64,000 nt of DNA, from contig CALVWI010000013.1 in assembly GCA_944367045.1 (NCBI GenBank), positions 1 to 64,000 on the forward strand, written 5' to 3'. Shown piece after piece: positions 1 through 9,700 of this stretch. Position 1 is the stretch's first letter; every line of letters begins with the position of its first letter. The position numbers and the translations under genes were made by a program. Below the pieces are notes generated by a model. It saw only the letters and a program-made list of their open reading frames with translations. It ran no database searches and was not told the DNA's origin. The DNA is from an uncultured Clostridia bacterium. Lineage in GTDB: Bacteria > Bacillota > Clostridia > Christensenellales > Borkfalkiaceae.

Positions 1-75
1 GCCGTATCTCTCGGCGATCTTGGTCGCCTGCGTGCCCTTGCCGGCGCCGGGGGCGCCCAGTAGAATGAGATTCAT
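1..75 (-). CDS. adk: adenylate kinase, N-terminal 25 codons (runs off window)
   Basis: Adenylate kinase interconverts ATP + AMP and 2 ADP in the cytoplasm. Only the first 25 codons are in the window. They read MNLILLGAPGAGKGTQATKI, which carries the phosphate-binding loop GAPGAGKGT typical of Adk. The gene begins 18 nt after the secY stop on the same strand, the standard position of adk at the end of the spc operon. The rest lies beyond the left edge. Confidence 0.93.
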   Translation of the reverse strand, partial: MNLILLGAPGAGKGTQATKIAERYG

Positions 76-93
76 ATGCGTTCCTCCGTGTGA

Positions 94-1404
94 TTATTTC
101 AAAAATCCCTTGTAGTTCTTCATCATGATCTGCGACTGGAGCTGCTTATCGAACTCGAGCGCGACAGACACGACGATGAGGATACCGGTGGTGGAGAACA
201 CGTTGATGAGGTCCACCGTGACGAAACTGAATACGAGCGAGGGGATGAACGCGATGAGCGTCAGATAGATGGCGCCGAACAGCGTGATGCGGTTGTTGAT
301 CTTGCGCAGGTACTGAGCCGTGGGCTTGCCGGGGCGGATGCCCTGGATGAAGCCGCCGTTCTGCTGGATGGTGCGGCTGACGTCCTCGGGGTTGAACTGG
401 ATCTGCGCGTAGAAGAAGCTGAACGCGAAGATGAGCACCGCGAGCACGATGACGTAGATCCACGTACCCGAACCGAACACCCCGTTCCACCACTCGAGCG
501 CACCCGACCATGCGGGAACGACGCTCATGATCATGGAAGGGAAGGAGATGATGGCGAACGCGAAGATGAGGGGCATGACGCCGCCGCCCGAGATCTTCAT
601 CGGGATGACGGAGGACTGGCCGCCGTACATCTTGGTGCCGCGCACCTGCTTTGCGTACTGGACGGGGATCTTGCGCTCTGCAAGGTCGACAAAGACGATG
701 CAGAAGAACACCACGACGGCAAGCACGAGGAAGCCGATGACCTCGAAGAGAGGCGTGACGTCGCTTGCCGTGATGGAGGTGAGCTTATCCAGAATGGAGA
801 GGCCCGCCGTGGAGATGATACCCACGAAGATGATGAGCGAGATACCGTTGCCGACGCCGTACTCGGTGATGCGCTCGCCGAGCCACATGACGAGCATCGC
901 GCCGCCCGTATAGATGACCACCATGTAGATGATGGCGAGCCACTGCTGGTTGAAGAAGAGGCCCCAGCTGATGCTGTCGGAATCGGCCATGCCGGAGAAT
1001 CCGCCTGCGAAGTTGACGATGATGCCGATCGCCTGGATGACGGCAAGCACGATGGTGATGATGCGCGTGATGTTGGTGATCTTCTTCCTGCCCTCTTCGC
1101 CCTGTTTGGAGAGACGCTCGAGTGCGGGGATACCCACCGTCAGAAGCTGCACGATAATGGACGCGTTGATGTACGGTCCGATACCGAGGGCAAACAGAGT
1201 GCCGTTCGCGAGCGCACCGCCCGTGACGCCGCTCATGAGCCCGAGGAAATCGTTGGTCGTGACAGCGTCCGTCAGGAGCCCGCGTGCGAGCCCGGGGACG
1301 GGAATATAGCACCCGATGCGGAACACCACAAGGAGAAGAAGCGTGATCAGGATCTTCTTTCGGATGTCCTTATTGGCGAAGGCATTTTTTAATGTTTCAA
1401 TCAT
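94..1404 (-). CDS. secY: protein translocase subunit SecY
   Basis: SecY is the channel-forming subunit of the Sec translocon that exports and inserts proteins at the plasma membrane. The 436-residue product has the usual length and ten hydrophobic segments. The start MIETLKNAFANKDIRKKI and a first membrane span at about residues 17-36 fit SecY. The family signature PGLARG follows that span, and a cytosolic arginine-rich loop lies near residues 355-375 (NGGFIQGIRPGKPTAQYL). It follows rplO in the spc operon after a 76-nt gap that holds a hairpin, and precedes adk, the classical order. Confidence 0.97.
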   Translation of the reverse strand: MIETLKNAFANKDIRKKILITLLLLVVFRIGCYIPVPGLARGLLTDAVTTNDFLGLMSGVTGGALANGTLFALGIGPYINASIIVQLLTVGIPALERLSKQGEEGRKKITNITRIITIVLAVIQAIGIIVNFAGGFSGMADSDSISWGLFFNQQWLAIIYMVVIYTGGAMLVMWLGERITEYGVGNGISLIIFVGIISTAGLSILDKLTSITASDVTPLFEVIGFLVLAVVVFFCIVFVDLAERKIPVQYAKQVRGTKMYGGQSSVIPMKISGGGVMPLIFAFAIISFPSMIMSVVPAWSGALEWWNGVFGSGTWIYVIVLAVLIFAFSFFYAQIQFNPEDVSRTIQQNGGFIQGIRPGKPTAQYLRKINNRITLFGAIYLTLIAFIPSLVFSFVTVDLINVFSTTGILIVVSVALEFDKQLQSQIMMKNYKGFLK

Positions 1405-1449
1405 GTTTTACTCCTGTTCTTAGCTGCAGAAAGGAAGCAAAGCGACGGA

Positions 1450-1475
1450 AGACGCCCCCTCAAACAAGGGCGTCT
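1450..1475 (-). terminator. hairpin between rplO and secY
   Basis: AGACGCCC and GGGCGTCT form an 8-bp stem just after the rplO stop codon. It is followed by TTCCG rather than a T tract, so it looks like a processing or attenuation hairpin rather than a full terminator. It may lower secY-adk expression relative to the ribosomal genes; that effect is inferred. Confidence 0.45.
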
Positions 1476-1480
1476 CATGA

Positions 1481-1930
1481 TCATTCGATCACTTCCGCCG
1501 TGCCGCCTGCCTGCTCGATGGCAGCCTTAGCAGACGCGGAGAATTTTGCGGCCCTCACGGTGAGCGCCACTTTTAGTTCGCCGTTCCCGAGCACCTTGAG
1601 CCCGGAATCGTTCTTGACTGCCTTCGCGAGGCCGTTCTCCATGACGAAACCGTAGTCGACGACGGTCCCGGCGGGAACATCGGCAAGCGCGGAGAGGTTG
1701 ACGATGACGTACTCCTTGCGGAACGCATTGTTGAACCCGCGCTTGGGCACTCTTCTTGCAAGGGGCATCTGGCCGCCTTCGAAGCCCGGCCTTACGCCGC
1801 CGCCCGAACGCGCCCACTGGCCCTTGTGGCCCTTGCCGCTCGTCTTACCGAGGCCGGACCCGATGCCGCGGCCAAGGCGCTTTGCGGAAGTTCTCGCTCC
1901 CTCGGCGGGAGAAATAGTATCGATTCTCAT
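1481..1930 (-). CDS. rplO: 50S ribosomal protein L15
   Basis: L15 is a late-assembling protein of the large subunit. The 149-residue product starts [20 protein letters not shown], and its Gly/Arg-rich N-terminal tail ([19 protein letters not shown]) is the family hallmark. ATG 1930 is preferred over upstream in-frame codons because the upstream ones lie inside rpmD. It follows rpmD by 10 nt. Confidence 0.97.
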   Translation of the reverse strand: MRIDTISPAEGARTSAKRLGRGIGSGLGKTSGKGHKGQWARSGGGVRPGFEGGQMPLARRVPKRGFNNAFRKEYVIVNLSALADVPAGTVVDYGFVMENGLAKAVKNDSGLKVLGNGELKVALTVRAAKFSASAKAAIEQAGGTAEVIE

Positions 1931-1940
1931 TGCTGTCTCC

Positions 1941-2114
1941 TTATACGTTCTCGACCTTGACGAGGTGCTCGACCTTCTTGAGCTTGCCGCGAAGGGCGGG
2001 CGTGTCTTCAAACGTGCGCTCGGAACGGATCTTCTTGAGGCCCAGCGAAGCGATCGTCGCCTTGACGGACTCGACCTCGCCGATGGTGCTCTTTACAAGT
2101 GTCACTTTAACCAT
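1941..2114 (-). CDS. rpmD: 50S ribosomal protein L30
   Basis: L30 is a small globular protein of the large ribosomal subunit. Translation from ATG 2114 gives 57 residues beginning [20 protein letters not shown]. The order rpsE-rpmD-rplO, the 57-residue length and the L30 core (KVTLVKS, then LGLKKI) support the call. It has an AGGAGG-type site and sits 12 nt after rpsE. Confidence 0.95.
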   Translation of the reverse strand: MVKVTLVKSTIGEVESVKATIASLGLKKIRSERTFEDTPALRGKLKKVEHLVKVENV

Positions 2115-2126
2115 ATCCGTTCCTCC

Positions 2127-2645
2127 TTAGCCGACGATCTCTTCCACGGCCTTCCCGCGGAGAGAGGCGATCTCCTCCGCCGTCTTGAGCTCCTTCAAGC
2201 CTTCGACGACTGCCTTGATGCAGTTGACGGGGTTCTGCGTGCCGTGGGACTTCGTCCTGATGTTCTTGATGCCTGCGGCTTCCATCACCGCACGCACGGG
2301 GCCGCCCGCAATGACGCCGGTACCGTTGGCAGCGGGCATCATGAGCACCGCGCCCTTCCCGAACTTGCCGAGCACCTCGTGGGGGATGGTGGTATCCACG
2401 ATGGGCACATTGATGAGGTTCTTCTTGGCAGCCTGCGTGGCCTTTTCGATGGCCTCGGGGACTTCCTTCGCCTTGCCCTGGCCGTAGCCGACCTTGCCGT
2501 TGCCGTCACCGACGACGACGAGCGCTGCAAAGCGCATGTTGCGGCCGCCCTTGACCGTCTTGCTGACGCGGTTGATGCCGATCAGCTTCTTGATGAAACC
2601 GTCGTCCTGATCCTGTTTTCTCTGAGGTCTGTTTTCTCTTGCCAT
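2127..2645 (-). CDS. rpsE: 30S ribosomal protein S5
   Basis: S5 is a small-subunit protein involved in decoding accuracy and mRNA unwinding at the entry channel. The 172-residue product has the S5 double-stranded RNA binding half ([20 protein letters not shown]) followed by the C-terminal half with [18 protein letters not shown]. It lies between rplR and rpmD with gaps of about 12 nt, as in other spc operons. Confidence 0.97.
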   Translation of the reverse strand: MARENRPQRKQDQDDGFIKKLIGINRVSKTVKGGRNMRFAALVVVGDGNGKVGYGQGKAKEVPEAIEKATQAAKKNLINVPIVDTTIPHEVLGKFGKGAVLMMPAANGTGVIAGGPVRAVMEAAGIKNIRTKSHGTQNPVNCIKAVVEGLKELKTAEEIASLRGKAVEEIVG

Positions 2646-2657
2646 GATGTTCTCCTC

Positions 2658-3026
2658 TTAGAATTCCAGTCCGGCTTCGCGGGCGCCGTCTGCGACTGCC
2701 TTCACGCGGCCCGTGTAGAGGTAACCGCCGCGGTCGAACACGACCGTCTCGATCCCCTTCTCCTTGGCGCGCTCGCCGACGGTCTTGCCGACGATCTTAG
2801 CTGCTTCGGTCTTGGTCTTGCCTGCGACCTCTTCGCGGATGCTCTTCTCGAGCGTGGAGGCGGACGCGAGCGTCACGCCCTTCACGTCGTCGATCACCTG
2901 CACATAGATGTGATTGAGACTTCTGTAAACATTCAGACGGGGCGTTTCTGCCGTGCCCGAAACGTGCTTGCGGACGCGGGCGTGGCGGCGCTGTCTGACC
3001 GAATTTTTATCGATTTTCGTTATCAT
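2658..3026 (-). CDS. rplR: 50S ribosomal protein L18
   Basis: L18 binds 5S rRNA with L5 in the central protuberance. The 122-residue product begins [20 protein letters not shown], with the basic N-terminal tail and the core [18 protein letters not shown] typical of the family. It ends with the conserved [20 protein letters not shown] region. It sits 11 nt after rplF. Confidence 0.97.
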   Translation of the reverse strand: MITKIDKNSVRQRRHARVRKHVSGTAETPRLNVYRSLNHIYVQVIDDVKGVTLASASTLEKSIREEVAGKTKTEAAKIVGKTVGERAKEKGIETVVFDRGGYLYTGRVKAVADGAREAGLEF

Positions 3027-3037
3027 GATACGCTCCT

Positions 3038-3586
3038 TTACTTCTTGCCCTTGCCGCTCGTCTTGCCTTCCTTATGCTCGACGTGCTCGCCCTTGTAGCG
3101 GATGCCGTAGCCGTGGTAGGGCTCGGGCACGCGGATGGCGCGAAGGTCTGCCGCGACCTGGCCCACGAGCACCTTGTCGATGCCCGAGACGACGATGTCC
3201 GTCTGCGTGGGGCACTCGATCTTGATGCCTTCGGGCTGCGCGACTTCGACGGGGTGAGAGAAACCGACGTTTAAAACGAGCTTGTTGCCCTGCATAGCCG
3301 CTCTCCAGCCGACGCCCTTGATCTCGAGCGCCTTGGAATAACCTTCGGAAACGCCCTTGACCATGCCTGCGACGAGCGCACGGTAGAGCCCGTGGAGCGC
3401 ACCCGTCTCCTTCTCCTCGTTCTGAGCGACGAGGGTGAGGTGGCCGTTCTCCGTCTTGAATTCGATGGCGCCCTTCATCTCACGGGTGAGCGTCCCTTTG
3501 GGACCCTTGACCGTGATGAGGGAATTTTCACACTTGACATCTACGCCCTGAGGAAGCGCGATGCTCATCTTACCGATTCTCGACAT
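3038..3586 (-). CDS. rplF: 50S ribosomal protein L6
   Basis: L6 lies near the factor-binding region of the large subunit. The 182-residue product shows two tandem L6 folds and the diagnostic C-terminal stretch [18 protein letters not shown]. It starts [15 protein letters not shown]. Spacing to rpsH is 10 nt, inside the spc operon. Confidence 0.97.
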   Translation of the reverse strand: MSRIGKMSIALPQGVDVKCENSLITVKGPKGTLTREMKGAIEFKTENGHLTLVAQNEEKETGALHGLYRALVAGMVKGVSEGYSKALEIKGVGWRAAMQGNKLVLNVGFSHPVEVAQPEGIKIECPTQTDIVVSGIDKVLVGQVAADLRAIRVPEPYHGYGIRYKGEHVEHKEGKTSGKGKK

Positions 3587-3596
3587 ACCTTCCTCC

Positions 3597-3989
3597 TTAA
3601 TAGATGTAGCAGAGCACTTCGCCGCCGACGTTCTTCTGGCGCGCCTGCTTGTCCGTCATGATGCCCTGGTTGGTCGAGACGATGGCGATGCCGTAGCCGC
3701 CCAACACCTTGGGCATGTTGTCGGCGCCGCTGTACGTTCTAAGACCGGGCTTGGAGACGCGCTTCAGGTTGCTGATGACCGAGCGGTTGTCCTCCGTGTA
3801 TTTGAGCGTGAGAACGAGCTTGCCGTTGTAGCCGTCCTCGACGAGCTTCACGTCCTTGAGATACCCCTCTTCGAGCATGATCTGCGCGATGGCAGCCTTC
3901 ATCTTGGAGGAGGGCACCTCCACCGTTTCCTTGTGTACGGTGAGGCCGTTTCTGATTCTAGTGAGCATATCTGCGATGGGATCTGTCAT
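3597..3989 (-). CDS. rpsH: 30S ribosomal protein S8
   Basis: S8 binds the central domain of 16S rRNA and in many bacteria is the translational repressor of the spc operon. The start at ATG 3989 gives 130 residues beginning [21 protein letters not shown] longer in-frame reading upstream runs through rpsN and is rejected. The C-terminus [20 protein letters not shown] is characteristic. Confidence 0.96.
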   Translation of the reverse strand: MTDPIADMLTRIRNGLTVHKETVEVPSSKMKAAIAQIMLEEGYLKDVKLVEDGYNGKLVLTLKYTEDNRSVISNLKRVSKPGLRTYSGADNMPKVLGGYGIAIVSTNQGIMTDKQARQKNVGGEVLCYIY

Positions 3990-4000
3990 CTCTTGCCTCC

Positions 4001-4186
4001 TTACCAGCTCGACTTCTTCACGCCGGGGATCTGGCCCTTGTATGCGAGGTTTCTGAAGCAGATACGGCAGATGCCATACTTCCTCAGAACGGCGTGGGGT
4101 CTTCCGCAGATCGTGCAACGGGTGTAGGCACGCGTGGAAAACTTGGGCGTCTTTTGCTGCTTATTGATCATTGACTTCTTTGCCAT
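4001..4186 (-). CDS. rpsN: 30S ribosomal protein S14, zinc-binding type
   Basis: This is the short, 61-residue form of S14, with a Cys4 zinc site made of CTICGRP and CRICF. The start at ATG 4186 ([16 protein letters not shown]) has a good ribosome binding site, and it lies between rplE and rpsH as expected. The zinc form (C+) usually dominates under zinc-replete conditions. No zinc-free paralogue is in the window. Confidence 0.96.
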   Translation of the reverse strand: MAKKSMINKQQKTPKFSTRAYTRCTICGRPHAVLRKYGICRICFRNLAYKGQIPGVKKSSW

Positions 4187-4197
4187 GTCGTATCTCC

Positions 4198-4788
4198 TTA
4201 CTTCTTGAAGGGCATCCCGAGTGCCGCCAAAAGTTCTCTCGCTTCCTCGTCGGACTGTGCCGTCGTGACGATGCACACGTCCATGCCGCGGATCTTCTCA
4301 ACCTGATCGTAGGTGATCTCGGGGAAGATGAGCTGCTCCTTAAGGCCGAGGGCGTAGTTGCCTCTGCCGTCGAACGCCTTCGCGGAGACACCGCGGAAGT
4401 CGCGCACGCGGGGAAGGGCGATGGAGACGAGCTTGTCGTAGAAGTCATACATGCGCTTGCCGCGCAGCGTGACCTTGAGGCCGACGTTCATGCCCTCTCT
4501 CACCTTGAAGTTTGCGACAGACTTGGTCGCCTTGCAGTAGATGGGCTTCTGGCCCGTGATGAGCTTGAGCTCGCCCTCGGTGATCTGCATGGACTTCTGA
4601 TTGTCCTTGATGTCGCCGAGGCCCGTGTTGATAACGATCTTTTCGATGCGGGGCACCTGCATGACCGACTTGTAGCCGAACTTCTTCATGAGGTAGGGCA
4701 CGACTTCGGTCGTGTACTGCACTTTCACCCTGCTGGGGGCTGCGGGAACCTTTTCCTCCGTCTTGACGGAGACTTCCTTCTTTGCCAT
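4198..4788 (-). CDS. rplE: 50S ribosomal protein L5
   Basis: L5 binds 5S rRNA and contacts the P-site tRNA. The 196-residue product is slightly longer than the common 180 because of an N-terminal extension of about 17 residues ([20 protein letters not shown]) ahead of the usual [15 protein letters not shown] start. The core contains [13 protein letters not shown] and the C-terminal [19 protein letters not shown]. The extension has its own start and ribosome binding site, so it is probably real. Confidence 0.95.
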   Translation of the reverse strand: MAKKEVSVKTEEKVPAAPSRVKVQYTTEVVPYLMKKFGYKSVMQVPRIEKIVINTGLGDIKDNQKSMQITEGELKLITGQKPIYCKATKSVANFKVREGMNVGLKVTLRGKRMYDFYDKLVSIALPRVRDFRGVSAKAFDGRGNYALGLKEQLIFPEITYDQVEKIRGMDVCIVTTAQSDEEARELLAALGMPFKK

Positions 4789-4810
4789 ATTTACTCCTTA
4801 CCCGCCGGCC

Positions 4811-5257
4811 TTATTCTTCGCCCGTAACAGCGGACGTGCTCTCGGCGGTCTCCTGCTCTTCGGCATTCTTGGCGCTGCGCTTTCTCACCCTCTTCTTGGG
4901 AGCCTCTTCCTTGACGGCCTCGTCTGCCTTGACCTTCTTGGAATAAGCCTTGTCGAGGACGGCGCCGCACTTCTTGCAGACGCGCACCTTCTTGCCGTCG
5001 ACGACGGCGTGAGCGACTCTCGTCGCCTTGCCGCACTTGTCGCACACGACTTCGACGTTGGAAACGTCGATGGGCGCCTCTTCCGTGACGATCTTGCTCG
5101 TCTCGTTGGCCTTTCTTGCCCTCTCGTGCTTGTGGACGATGTTGACGCCCTCGACGATGACGGTGTTGTTCTTGGGGGACGTCGCGAGGACCTTCCCCTC
5201 CTTACCCTTGTATTTGCCCGTTAAAACGCGCACGGTATCGTTGACTTTTACGTTCAT
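4811..5257 (-). CDS. rplX: 50S ribosomal protein L24 with zinc-ribbon-like and charged C-terminal extension
   Basis: L24 is an assembly initiator that binds 23S rRNA. Its KOW motif is visible at the N-terminus (VLTGKYKGKEGKVLATSPKN). The product is 148 residues against the usual 100-110. After the KOW part come two cysteine pairs (CDKCG and CKKCG), which may bind zinc. A Lys/Glu/Ala-rich tail of about 40 residues follows. The gene lies between rplN and rplE as expected; the tail is likely a flexible lineage-specific extension. Confidence 0.95.
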   Translation of the reverse strand: MNVKVNDTVRVLTGKYKGKEGKVLATSPKNNTVIVEGVNIVHKHERARKANETSKIVTEEAPIDVSNVEVVCDKCGKATRVAHAVVDGKKVRVCKKCGAVLDKAYSKKVKADEAVKEEAPKKRVRKRSAKNAEEQETAESTSAVTGEE

Positions 5258-5269
5258 TGCATGGCCTCC

Positions 5270-5638
5270 TTACAGTACCTCGGGAGCAAGGGAGATGATC
5301 CTCATGTAATCCTTCTCTCTCAGCTCTCTCGCAATGGGCCCAAAGATACGCGTGCCCCTGGGCTGCTTCTGGCTGTCGATGATGACGGCAGCGTTGTCGT
5401 CGAAGCGGATGTAGGTGCCGTCCGCACGGCGGATGCCCTTTGCACTTCTGACGATGACCGCCTTCACGACGTCGCCCTTCTTGACGGCGCCGCCGGGGGT
5501 CGCAGTTTTGACGGACGCCACGATGACGTCGCCGATATTGCCGCTTCTGCGGAAGGAGCCGCCCAGAACGCGGATGCACATCAGCTCCTTTGCGCCCGAG
5601 TTGTCCGCCGCTTTCAGCCTGGTCTGAGGTTGTATCAT
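5270..5638 (-). CDS. rplN: 50S ribosomal protein L14
   Basis: L14 is a conserved large-subunit protein at the subunit interface. The 122-residue product begins [20 protein letters not shown], and the motif [19 protein letters not shown] is diagnostic. It is positioned between rpsQ and rplX. Confidence 0.97.
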   Translation of the reverse strand: MIQPQTRLKAADNSGAKELMCIRVLGGSFRRSGNIGDVIVASVKTATPGGAVKKGDVVKAVIVRSAKGIRRADGTYIRFDDNAAVIIDSQKQPRGTRIFGPIARELREKDYMRIISLAPEVL

Positions 5639-5656
5639 AGTTTGTTCTCCTTCTCC

Positions 5657-5911
5657 TTACTTCGCCTTCTCGACGATCTCGGCGACTCTCCAGTTCTTGT
5701 CCTTGCTGAGCTTTCTCGTCTCGACGATGCGGACCTTGTCGCCGATGCCGCACTCGTTCTCTTCGTCGTGCGCCTTGAAACGGCGGGTCTTGGTGATCGT
5801 CTTCTTGTAGACGGGGTGGATGCTCTTATCCGTCACGGCGACGACGACCGTCTTATCCATCTTGTCGGAAACAACGATCCCGACTCTCTCTTTTCTAAGA
5901 TTTCTTTCCAT
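5657..5911 (-). CDS. rpsQ: 30S ribosomal protein S17
   Basis: S17 is a primary 16S rRNA binder with an OB fold. The start chosen is ATG 5911 ([19 protein letters not shown], 84 residues). An upstream in-frame GTG at 5920 lies inside the ribosome binding site GAGGTG and cannot be used with it. Family motifs MDKTVVVAV and [15 protein letters not shown] are present. The gap to rpmC is 10 nt. Confidence 0.96.
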   Translation of the reverse strand: MERNLRKERVGIVVSDKMDKTVVVAVTDKSIHPVYKKTITKTRRFKAHDEENECGIGDKVRIVETRKLSKDKNWRVAEIVEKAK

Positions 5912-5921
5912 CTTCGTCACC

Positions 5922-6122
5922 TCATGCCTTTGCCTTTAACTCACGCGCACGGATCTCCGTGTTGACGCGCGCGATGTTCCGCTTGCACGTTCTGATCGAG
6001 ACGGGGTTTTCGAGCTGTCCCGATGCGTGACGGAAACGGAGGTTGAAAAGCTCGCTCTTGAGCTCCTTCAGCTTTTCAGCGAGCTCGACGTCGGTCATGT
6101 TATGGAATTCGTTCCCTTTCAT
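5922..6122 (-). CDS. rpmC: 50S ribosomal protein L29
   Basis: L29 sits at the polypeptide exit and helps form the docking site for SRP and trigger factor. The 66-residue product is a helical hairpin with the typical [20 protein letters not shown]. Its ATG overlaps the rplP stop codon by one base (TGATG), implying coupled translation. Confidence 0.97.
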   Translation of the reverse strand: MKGNEFHNMTDVELAEKLKELKSELFNLRFRHASGQLENPVSIRTCKRNIARVNTEIRARELKAKA

Positions 6123-6562
6123 CAGACTTCACCGCCTTCTGCAGTATTTTCGAGGTCCGCCTTCTTTACGAACTTGCACTTGACGGGGAGCTTGTGGCCT
6201 GCAAGGCGCATTGCCTCGCGGGCAACGTCCTCGCTCACGCCCGCCATTTCAAACATCACGGTGCCGGGTTTGACGACCGCGATCCAGTATTCCACCGCGC
6301 CCTTACCGGAACCCATACGGGCTTCCGCAGGGTGACGGGTGATGGGCTTGTGGGGGAAGATGTCGATCCAGACCTTGCCGCCGCGCTTGATGAATCTCGT
6401 CATTGCGATACGGGCTGCCTCGATCTGGTTGGACTTGATCCAGCCGCTCTCTTCCGCGACGAGACCGTACTCGCCGTAAGCTACTTTATTGCCCTTATGA
6501 GCGGCGCCCTTCATCGTGGGGCGGTGCTGCTTTCTTCTCTTGACTCTCTTCGGGATTAACAT
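6122..6562 (-). CDS. rplP: 50S ribosomal protein L16
   Basis: L16 shapes the A-site region of the large subunit. The 146-residue product begins at ATG 6562 with [20 protein letters not shown] and contains [20 protein letters not shown] and [17 protein letters not shown], both diagnostic. The start overlaps the rpsC stop by one base (TAATG). Upstream in-frame codons lie inside rpsC. Confidence 0.97.
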   Translation of the reverse strand: MLIPKRVKRRKQHRPTMKGAAHKGNKVAYGEYGLVAEESGWIKSNQIEAARIAMTRFIKRGGKVWIDIFPHKPITRHPAEARMGSGKGAVEYWIAVVKPGTVMFEMAGVSEDVAREAMRLAGHKLPVKCKFVKKADLENTAEGGEV

Positions 6563-7221
6563 TACTTGCCTCCTTCCGCTCTCTTCGCGCCCTTGAGCAC
6601 TTCGCCCTTGTAGATCCAGCACTTGACGCCGATCATGCCGAAGGTGGTGTGTGCTTCCGCGAAGCCGTAATCGATGTCGGCGCGCAGCGTCTGAAGCGGG
6701 ATGCTGCCCTCGTGATAGTGCTCGGTGCCCGCGATCTCGCGCCCGTCGAGACGGCCGCTGACCTGCATCTTCACACCCTTCACGCCTGCACGCATGGTCC
6801 TGCCGATCGCCTGCTTCATCGCACGGCGGAAGGACATACGCTTCTCAAGCTGAGCCGCGACGCTCTCTGCAACGAGCTGAGCGTCCGCGTCGACCTTTCT
6901 CACTTCGGTGACGTTGATGATGACCTGCTTGCCCTTGGTGAGCTTGGTGAGGTCCTTCTTGATGACCTCGATCTCGCTGCCCGCCTTGCCGATGAGCACG
7001 CCGGGGCGGCCCGTGTAGACGGTGACGACGATCTTGCCTGCGGCTCTCTCGATGAGGATCTTGCTGATCGCTGCCGCGTAGTACTTCTTCTTGATGAAGG
7101 TACGGATGGAATAGTCCTCCTTGAGGTAGACGGAGAACTCCTTCTTGTCGGCGTACCACTGGGTATCCCAAGGCTTGATGACGCCCACTCTGAGGCCGTG
7201 AGGATTAACTTTCTGTCCCAT
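6562..7221 (-). CDS. rpsC: 30S ribosomal protein S3
   Basis: S3 lines the mRNA entry channel. The 219-residue product starts [19 protein letters not shown] and carries a KH domain with [14 protein letters not shown] and a C-terminal domain with [16 protein letters not shown]. It lies directly after rplV with one intervening base. Confidence 0.98.
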   Translation of the reverse strand: MGQKVNPHGLRVGVIKPWDTQWYADKKEFSVYLKEDYSIRTFIKKKYYAAAISKILIERAAGKIVVTVYTGRPGVLIGKAGSEIEVIKKDLTKLTKGKQVIINVTEVRKVDADAQLVAESVAAQLEKRMSFRRAMKQAIGRTMRAGVKGVKMQVSGRLDGREIAGTEHYHEGSIPLQTLRADIDYGFAEAHTTFGMIGVKCWIYKGEVLKGAKRAEGGK

Positions 7222-7222
7222 G

Positions 7223-7621
7223 TTAGATTCCCTCCGTATGCTTCACATCGAGGATGACCGTGATGTGGCTCGTTCTCTTCAAGATCGCGTGGCCCCTGCC
7301 CTTGGAGACGGGCTGCATTCTCTTGAGCATCGTGCCGCCGTCTGCAAAGCACTCGGCGACGTACAGATCGTTCCTGTCCATGCCCTGGTTATGCTCCGCA
7401 TTTGCGACGGCGCTCATGAGCACCTTCTTCGTGGGAGCCGCACCGCCGTTGGGGCAGTTGTCGAGGATGGCGCCTGCCTCCTGCACGGACTTCCCGCGGA
7501 TGAGATCGAGCACCGTTCTCACCTTGTAGGGGGAGATCCTGATATATTTTGCGACCGCGTAGGGACGTTTCTCCCTTCTCTCTTCCACTCTTGCGGCCTT
7601 CTTCTTCATATTGCCAGCCAT
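7223..7621 (-). CDS. rplV: 50S ribosomal protein L22
   Basis: L22 lines the peptide exit tunnel and is a macrolide-resistance locus. The start at ATG 7621 ([18 protein letters not shown], 132 residues) follows an AGGAGG site at correct spacing. An upstream in-frame GTG is part of that site. The tunnel hairpin region [19 protein letters not shown] is clear. Confidence 0.96.
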   Translation of the reverse strand: MAGNMKKKAARVEERREKRPYAVAKYIRISPYKVRTVLDLIRGKSVQEAGAILDNCPNGGAAPTKKVLMSAVANAEHNQGMDRNDLYVAECFADGGTMLKRMQPVSKGRGHAILKRTSHITVILDVKHTEGI

Positions 7622-7632
7622 TGCTTTCCTCC

Positions 7633-7911
7633 TCACTTCTTGGGCGCGGTGGTCTTCGCCGTATGCCCGCGGAACGTTCTCGTGGGAGCGAACTCACCGA
7701 GCTTGCAGCCCACCATGTCCTCCGTGATGTAGACGGGAACGTGCTTCCTGCCGTCGTAGACGGCGATCGTGTGACCGACCATCTGAGGGAAGATCGTAGA
7801 AGCTCTCGACCAGGTCTTGAGCACTTTCTTTTCGTTTGCTTCGTTCATGGCCTCGATGCGCTGCAGAAGCTTGGCTTCTACATAAGGCCCTTTCTTGACA
7901 CTTCTCGACAT
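7633..7911 (-). CDS. rpsS: 30S ribosomal protein S19
   Basis: S19 sits in the 30S head near the A site. The 92-residue product begins [19 protein letters not shown] and includes [19 protein letters not shown] and [17 protein letters not shown] residues ([16 protein letters not shown]). It lies between rplB and rplV. Confidence 0.97.
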   Translation of the reverse strand: MSRSVKKGPYVEAKLLQRIEAMNEANEKKVLKTWSRASTIFPQMVGHTIAVYDGRKHVPVYITEDMVGCKLGEFAPTRTFRGHTAKTTAPKK

Positions 7912-7925
7912 TTGACCTGTCCTCC

Positions 7926-8756
7926 TCAGTTGATCCTCTTAAGGATGAATTTGCTCGTCGGGTTCTTCTTCTTTCTCGTCTTGTAACCGAGAGCGGGCTT
8001 GCCCCAAGGCGTTTCGGGCCCTGCATGACCGACGGGAGACTTGCCTTCGCCGCCGCCGTGAGGGTGGTCGTTGGGGTTCATGACCGAGCCGCGGACGGTG
8101 GGACGGGTGCCGAGGTGGCGCGTCTTGCCGGCCTTGCCGACGCGGATGATCTCATGCTCGACGTTGCCGACCTGACCGATGGTCGCGCGGCACTCTGCGG
8201 GGATGAGGCGCATTTCGCCCGAAGGCATCTTGATGGTCGCATAGCCGTTCTCGCAGGCCATGATCTGAGCGGAGATGCCCGCTGCCCTTGCGACCTGAGC
8301 GCCGCGGCCGGGCTTCATCTCGATGTTGTGGACCATCGTACCGACGGGGATGTCCTTGAGAGCAAGGCAGTTGCCCACCTTGATGTCGGAGCCCGTACCG
8401 CTCGTCACCTTGTCGCCGACGTTGAGGCCGACGGGTGCGAGGATGTAGCGCTTCTCGCCGTCTGCATAGACGAGGAGGGCGATGTTCGCGCTGCGGTTGG
8501 GATCGTACTGGATGCTCTTGACCGTTGCGGGGATGCCGTCCTTATTGCGCTTGAAGTCGATGATGCGGTACTTGCGCTTGTTGCCGCCGCCGATGTGGCG
8601 GACCGTGATCCTGCCGGCGTTGTTTCTGCCGCCGGACTTGCGCTGATCCTCGAGGAGGGAGCGCTCCGCCTTGTCGCCCGAGAGCTGTTCCTTGTAGTTG
8701 GGAACGGTCATGAAACGGCGCGCCGCGGAGGTAGGTTTATATCTCTTGACTGCCAT
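7926..8756 (-). CDS. rplB: 50S ribosomal protein L2
   Basis: L2 is required for subunit association and peptidyl-transferase activity. The 276-residue product starts [18 protein letters not shown] and ends with the conserved segment [14 protein letters not shown], which contains the histidine important for activity. The length is normal. Confidence 0.98.
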   Translation of the reverse strand: MAVKRYKPTSAARRFMTVPNYKEQLSGDKAERSLLEDQRKSGGRNNAGRITVRHIGGGNKRKYRIIDFKRNKDGIPATVKSIQYDPNRSANIALLVYADGEKRYILAPVGLNVGDKVTSGTGSDIKVGNCLALKDIPVGTMVHNIEMKPGRGAQVARAAGISAQIMACENGYATIKMPSGEMRLIPAECRATIGQVGNVEHEIIRVGKAGKTRHLGTRPTVRGSVMNPNDHPHGGGEGKSPVGHAGPETPWGKPALGYKTRKKKNPTSKFILKRIN

Positions 8757-8775
8757 AATAGCTTTTTCCTCCTAA

Positions 8776-9066
8776 TTAGGTCAACGAGTTGAAATACTCG
8801 ATGGGTTTGCTTGCTTCCTTGAGCCTGACGACCGCCTTCTTGGTCTTGGGGGTATAGCCCTGATTGCGGCCCATTCTCTTGATCTTGCCGGGGCGGGTGA
8901 CGGTGTTCACGCTCAGAACGTCGACGCCGAACATCTCTTCGACGGCGATCTTGATCTGCGTCTTGTTGGCGGACTTTGCGACGACGAAGGTGTACGTCTT
9001 ATCCGCGATGCCGTCGTAACCCTTCTCGGTCAGGACGGGCTTTAAGATGATATCCTGGGGTGTCAT
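8776..9066 (-). CDS. rplW: 50S ribosomal protein L23
   Basis: L23 is the docking site for trigger factor and SRP at the exit tunnel. The 96-residue product has the typical start MTPQDIILKPVLTEKGYD and the VNTVTRPGKIKRMGRNQGY loop. Its ATG overlaps the rplD stop codon (ATGA), indicating translational coupling. Confidence 0.97.
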   Translation of the reverse strand: MTPQDIILKPVLTEKGYDGIADKTYTFVVAKSANKTQIKIAVEEMFGVDVLSVNTVTRPGKIKRMGRNQGYTPKTKKAVVRLKEASKPIEYFNSLT

Positions 9067-9689
9067 ACAGCGTAAGCCTCCTCGAGTTTTTTCACCGTAC
9101 CCTTGGTGAGCACCACGACTGCGTTTGCGACGATCTCGTAGGTGTTGATCTCATCGACGGAGATCGTGGAGAATTTCTGGATGTTGCGAGCGGCGAGGAT
9201 GACGTCCTTATCGCTCTCGTCGAGCACGACCACGGTGCGCTTTTCAAGGTTGAGCGCCTTGCGGAATGCCTCCATCTCCTTGGTCTTGGGTGCGGAGACC
9301 TTGACCTCGTCCACGACGACGAGCTCGCCGTCTGCGACCTTCTTGGAGAGTGCGGAAAGGAGCGCGCCGCGCTTTGCGGTCTTGTTCATCTTTTTAGAGA
9401 AGTCGCGGGACTTGGGTGCGAACACGACGCCGCCCTTCGTCCACTGGGGTGCGCGGATGGAACCCTGACGCGCACGGCCCGTGCCCTTCTGTCTCCAGGG
9501 CTTTGCGCCGCCGCCGCGCACTTCGGTGCGGGTGAGGGTGGACTTGGTGCCCTGGCGGCCGTTCGCAAGATAGGTGACGACGGCCTGATGGATGAGGGGC
9601 TCGTTGTATTCCACGCCGAACACGCTGTCGTTGAGCTCGATCTCGCCGACCTCGGCGCCCTTCATATTGTAAACTTTCACGTTTGCCAT
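9063..9689 (-). CDS. rplD: 50S ribosomal protein L4
   Basis: L4 lines the exit tunnel, and in some bacteria it represses the S10 operon through the mRNA leader. The start at ATG 9689 gives 208 residues (MANVKVYNMKGAEVGEIEL). The tunnel loop GGGAKPWRQKGTGRARQGS is diagnostic. A longer in-frame reading extends into rplC and is rejected. Confidence 0.97.
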   Translation of the reverse strand: MANVKVYNMKGAEVGEIELNDSVFGVEYNEPLIHQAVVTYLANGRQGTKSTLTRTEVRGGGAKPWRQKGTGRARQGSIRAPQWTKGGVVFAPKSRDFSKKMNKTAKRGALLSALSKKVADGELVVVDEVKVSAPKTKEMEAFRKALNLEKRTVVVLDESDKDVILAARNIQKFSTISVDEINTYEIVANAVVVLTKGTVKKLEEAYAV

Positions 9690-9700
9690 GTCTTTTCTCC

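Noticed and set aside
1698-3098. A 466-codon plus-strand frame across the ribosomal genes
   Set aside because: It is antisense to rplO, rpmD, rpsE and rplR, which are unmistakable; high GC gives long open antisense frames throughout this window.
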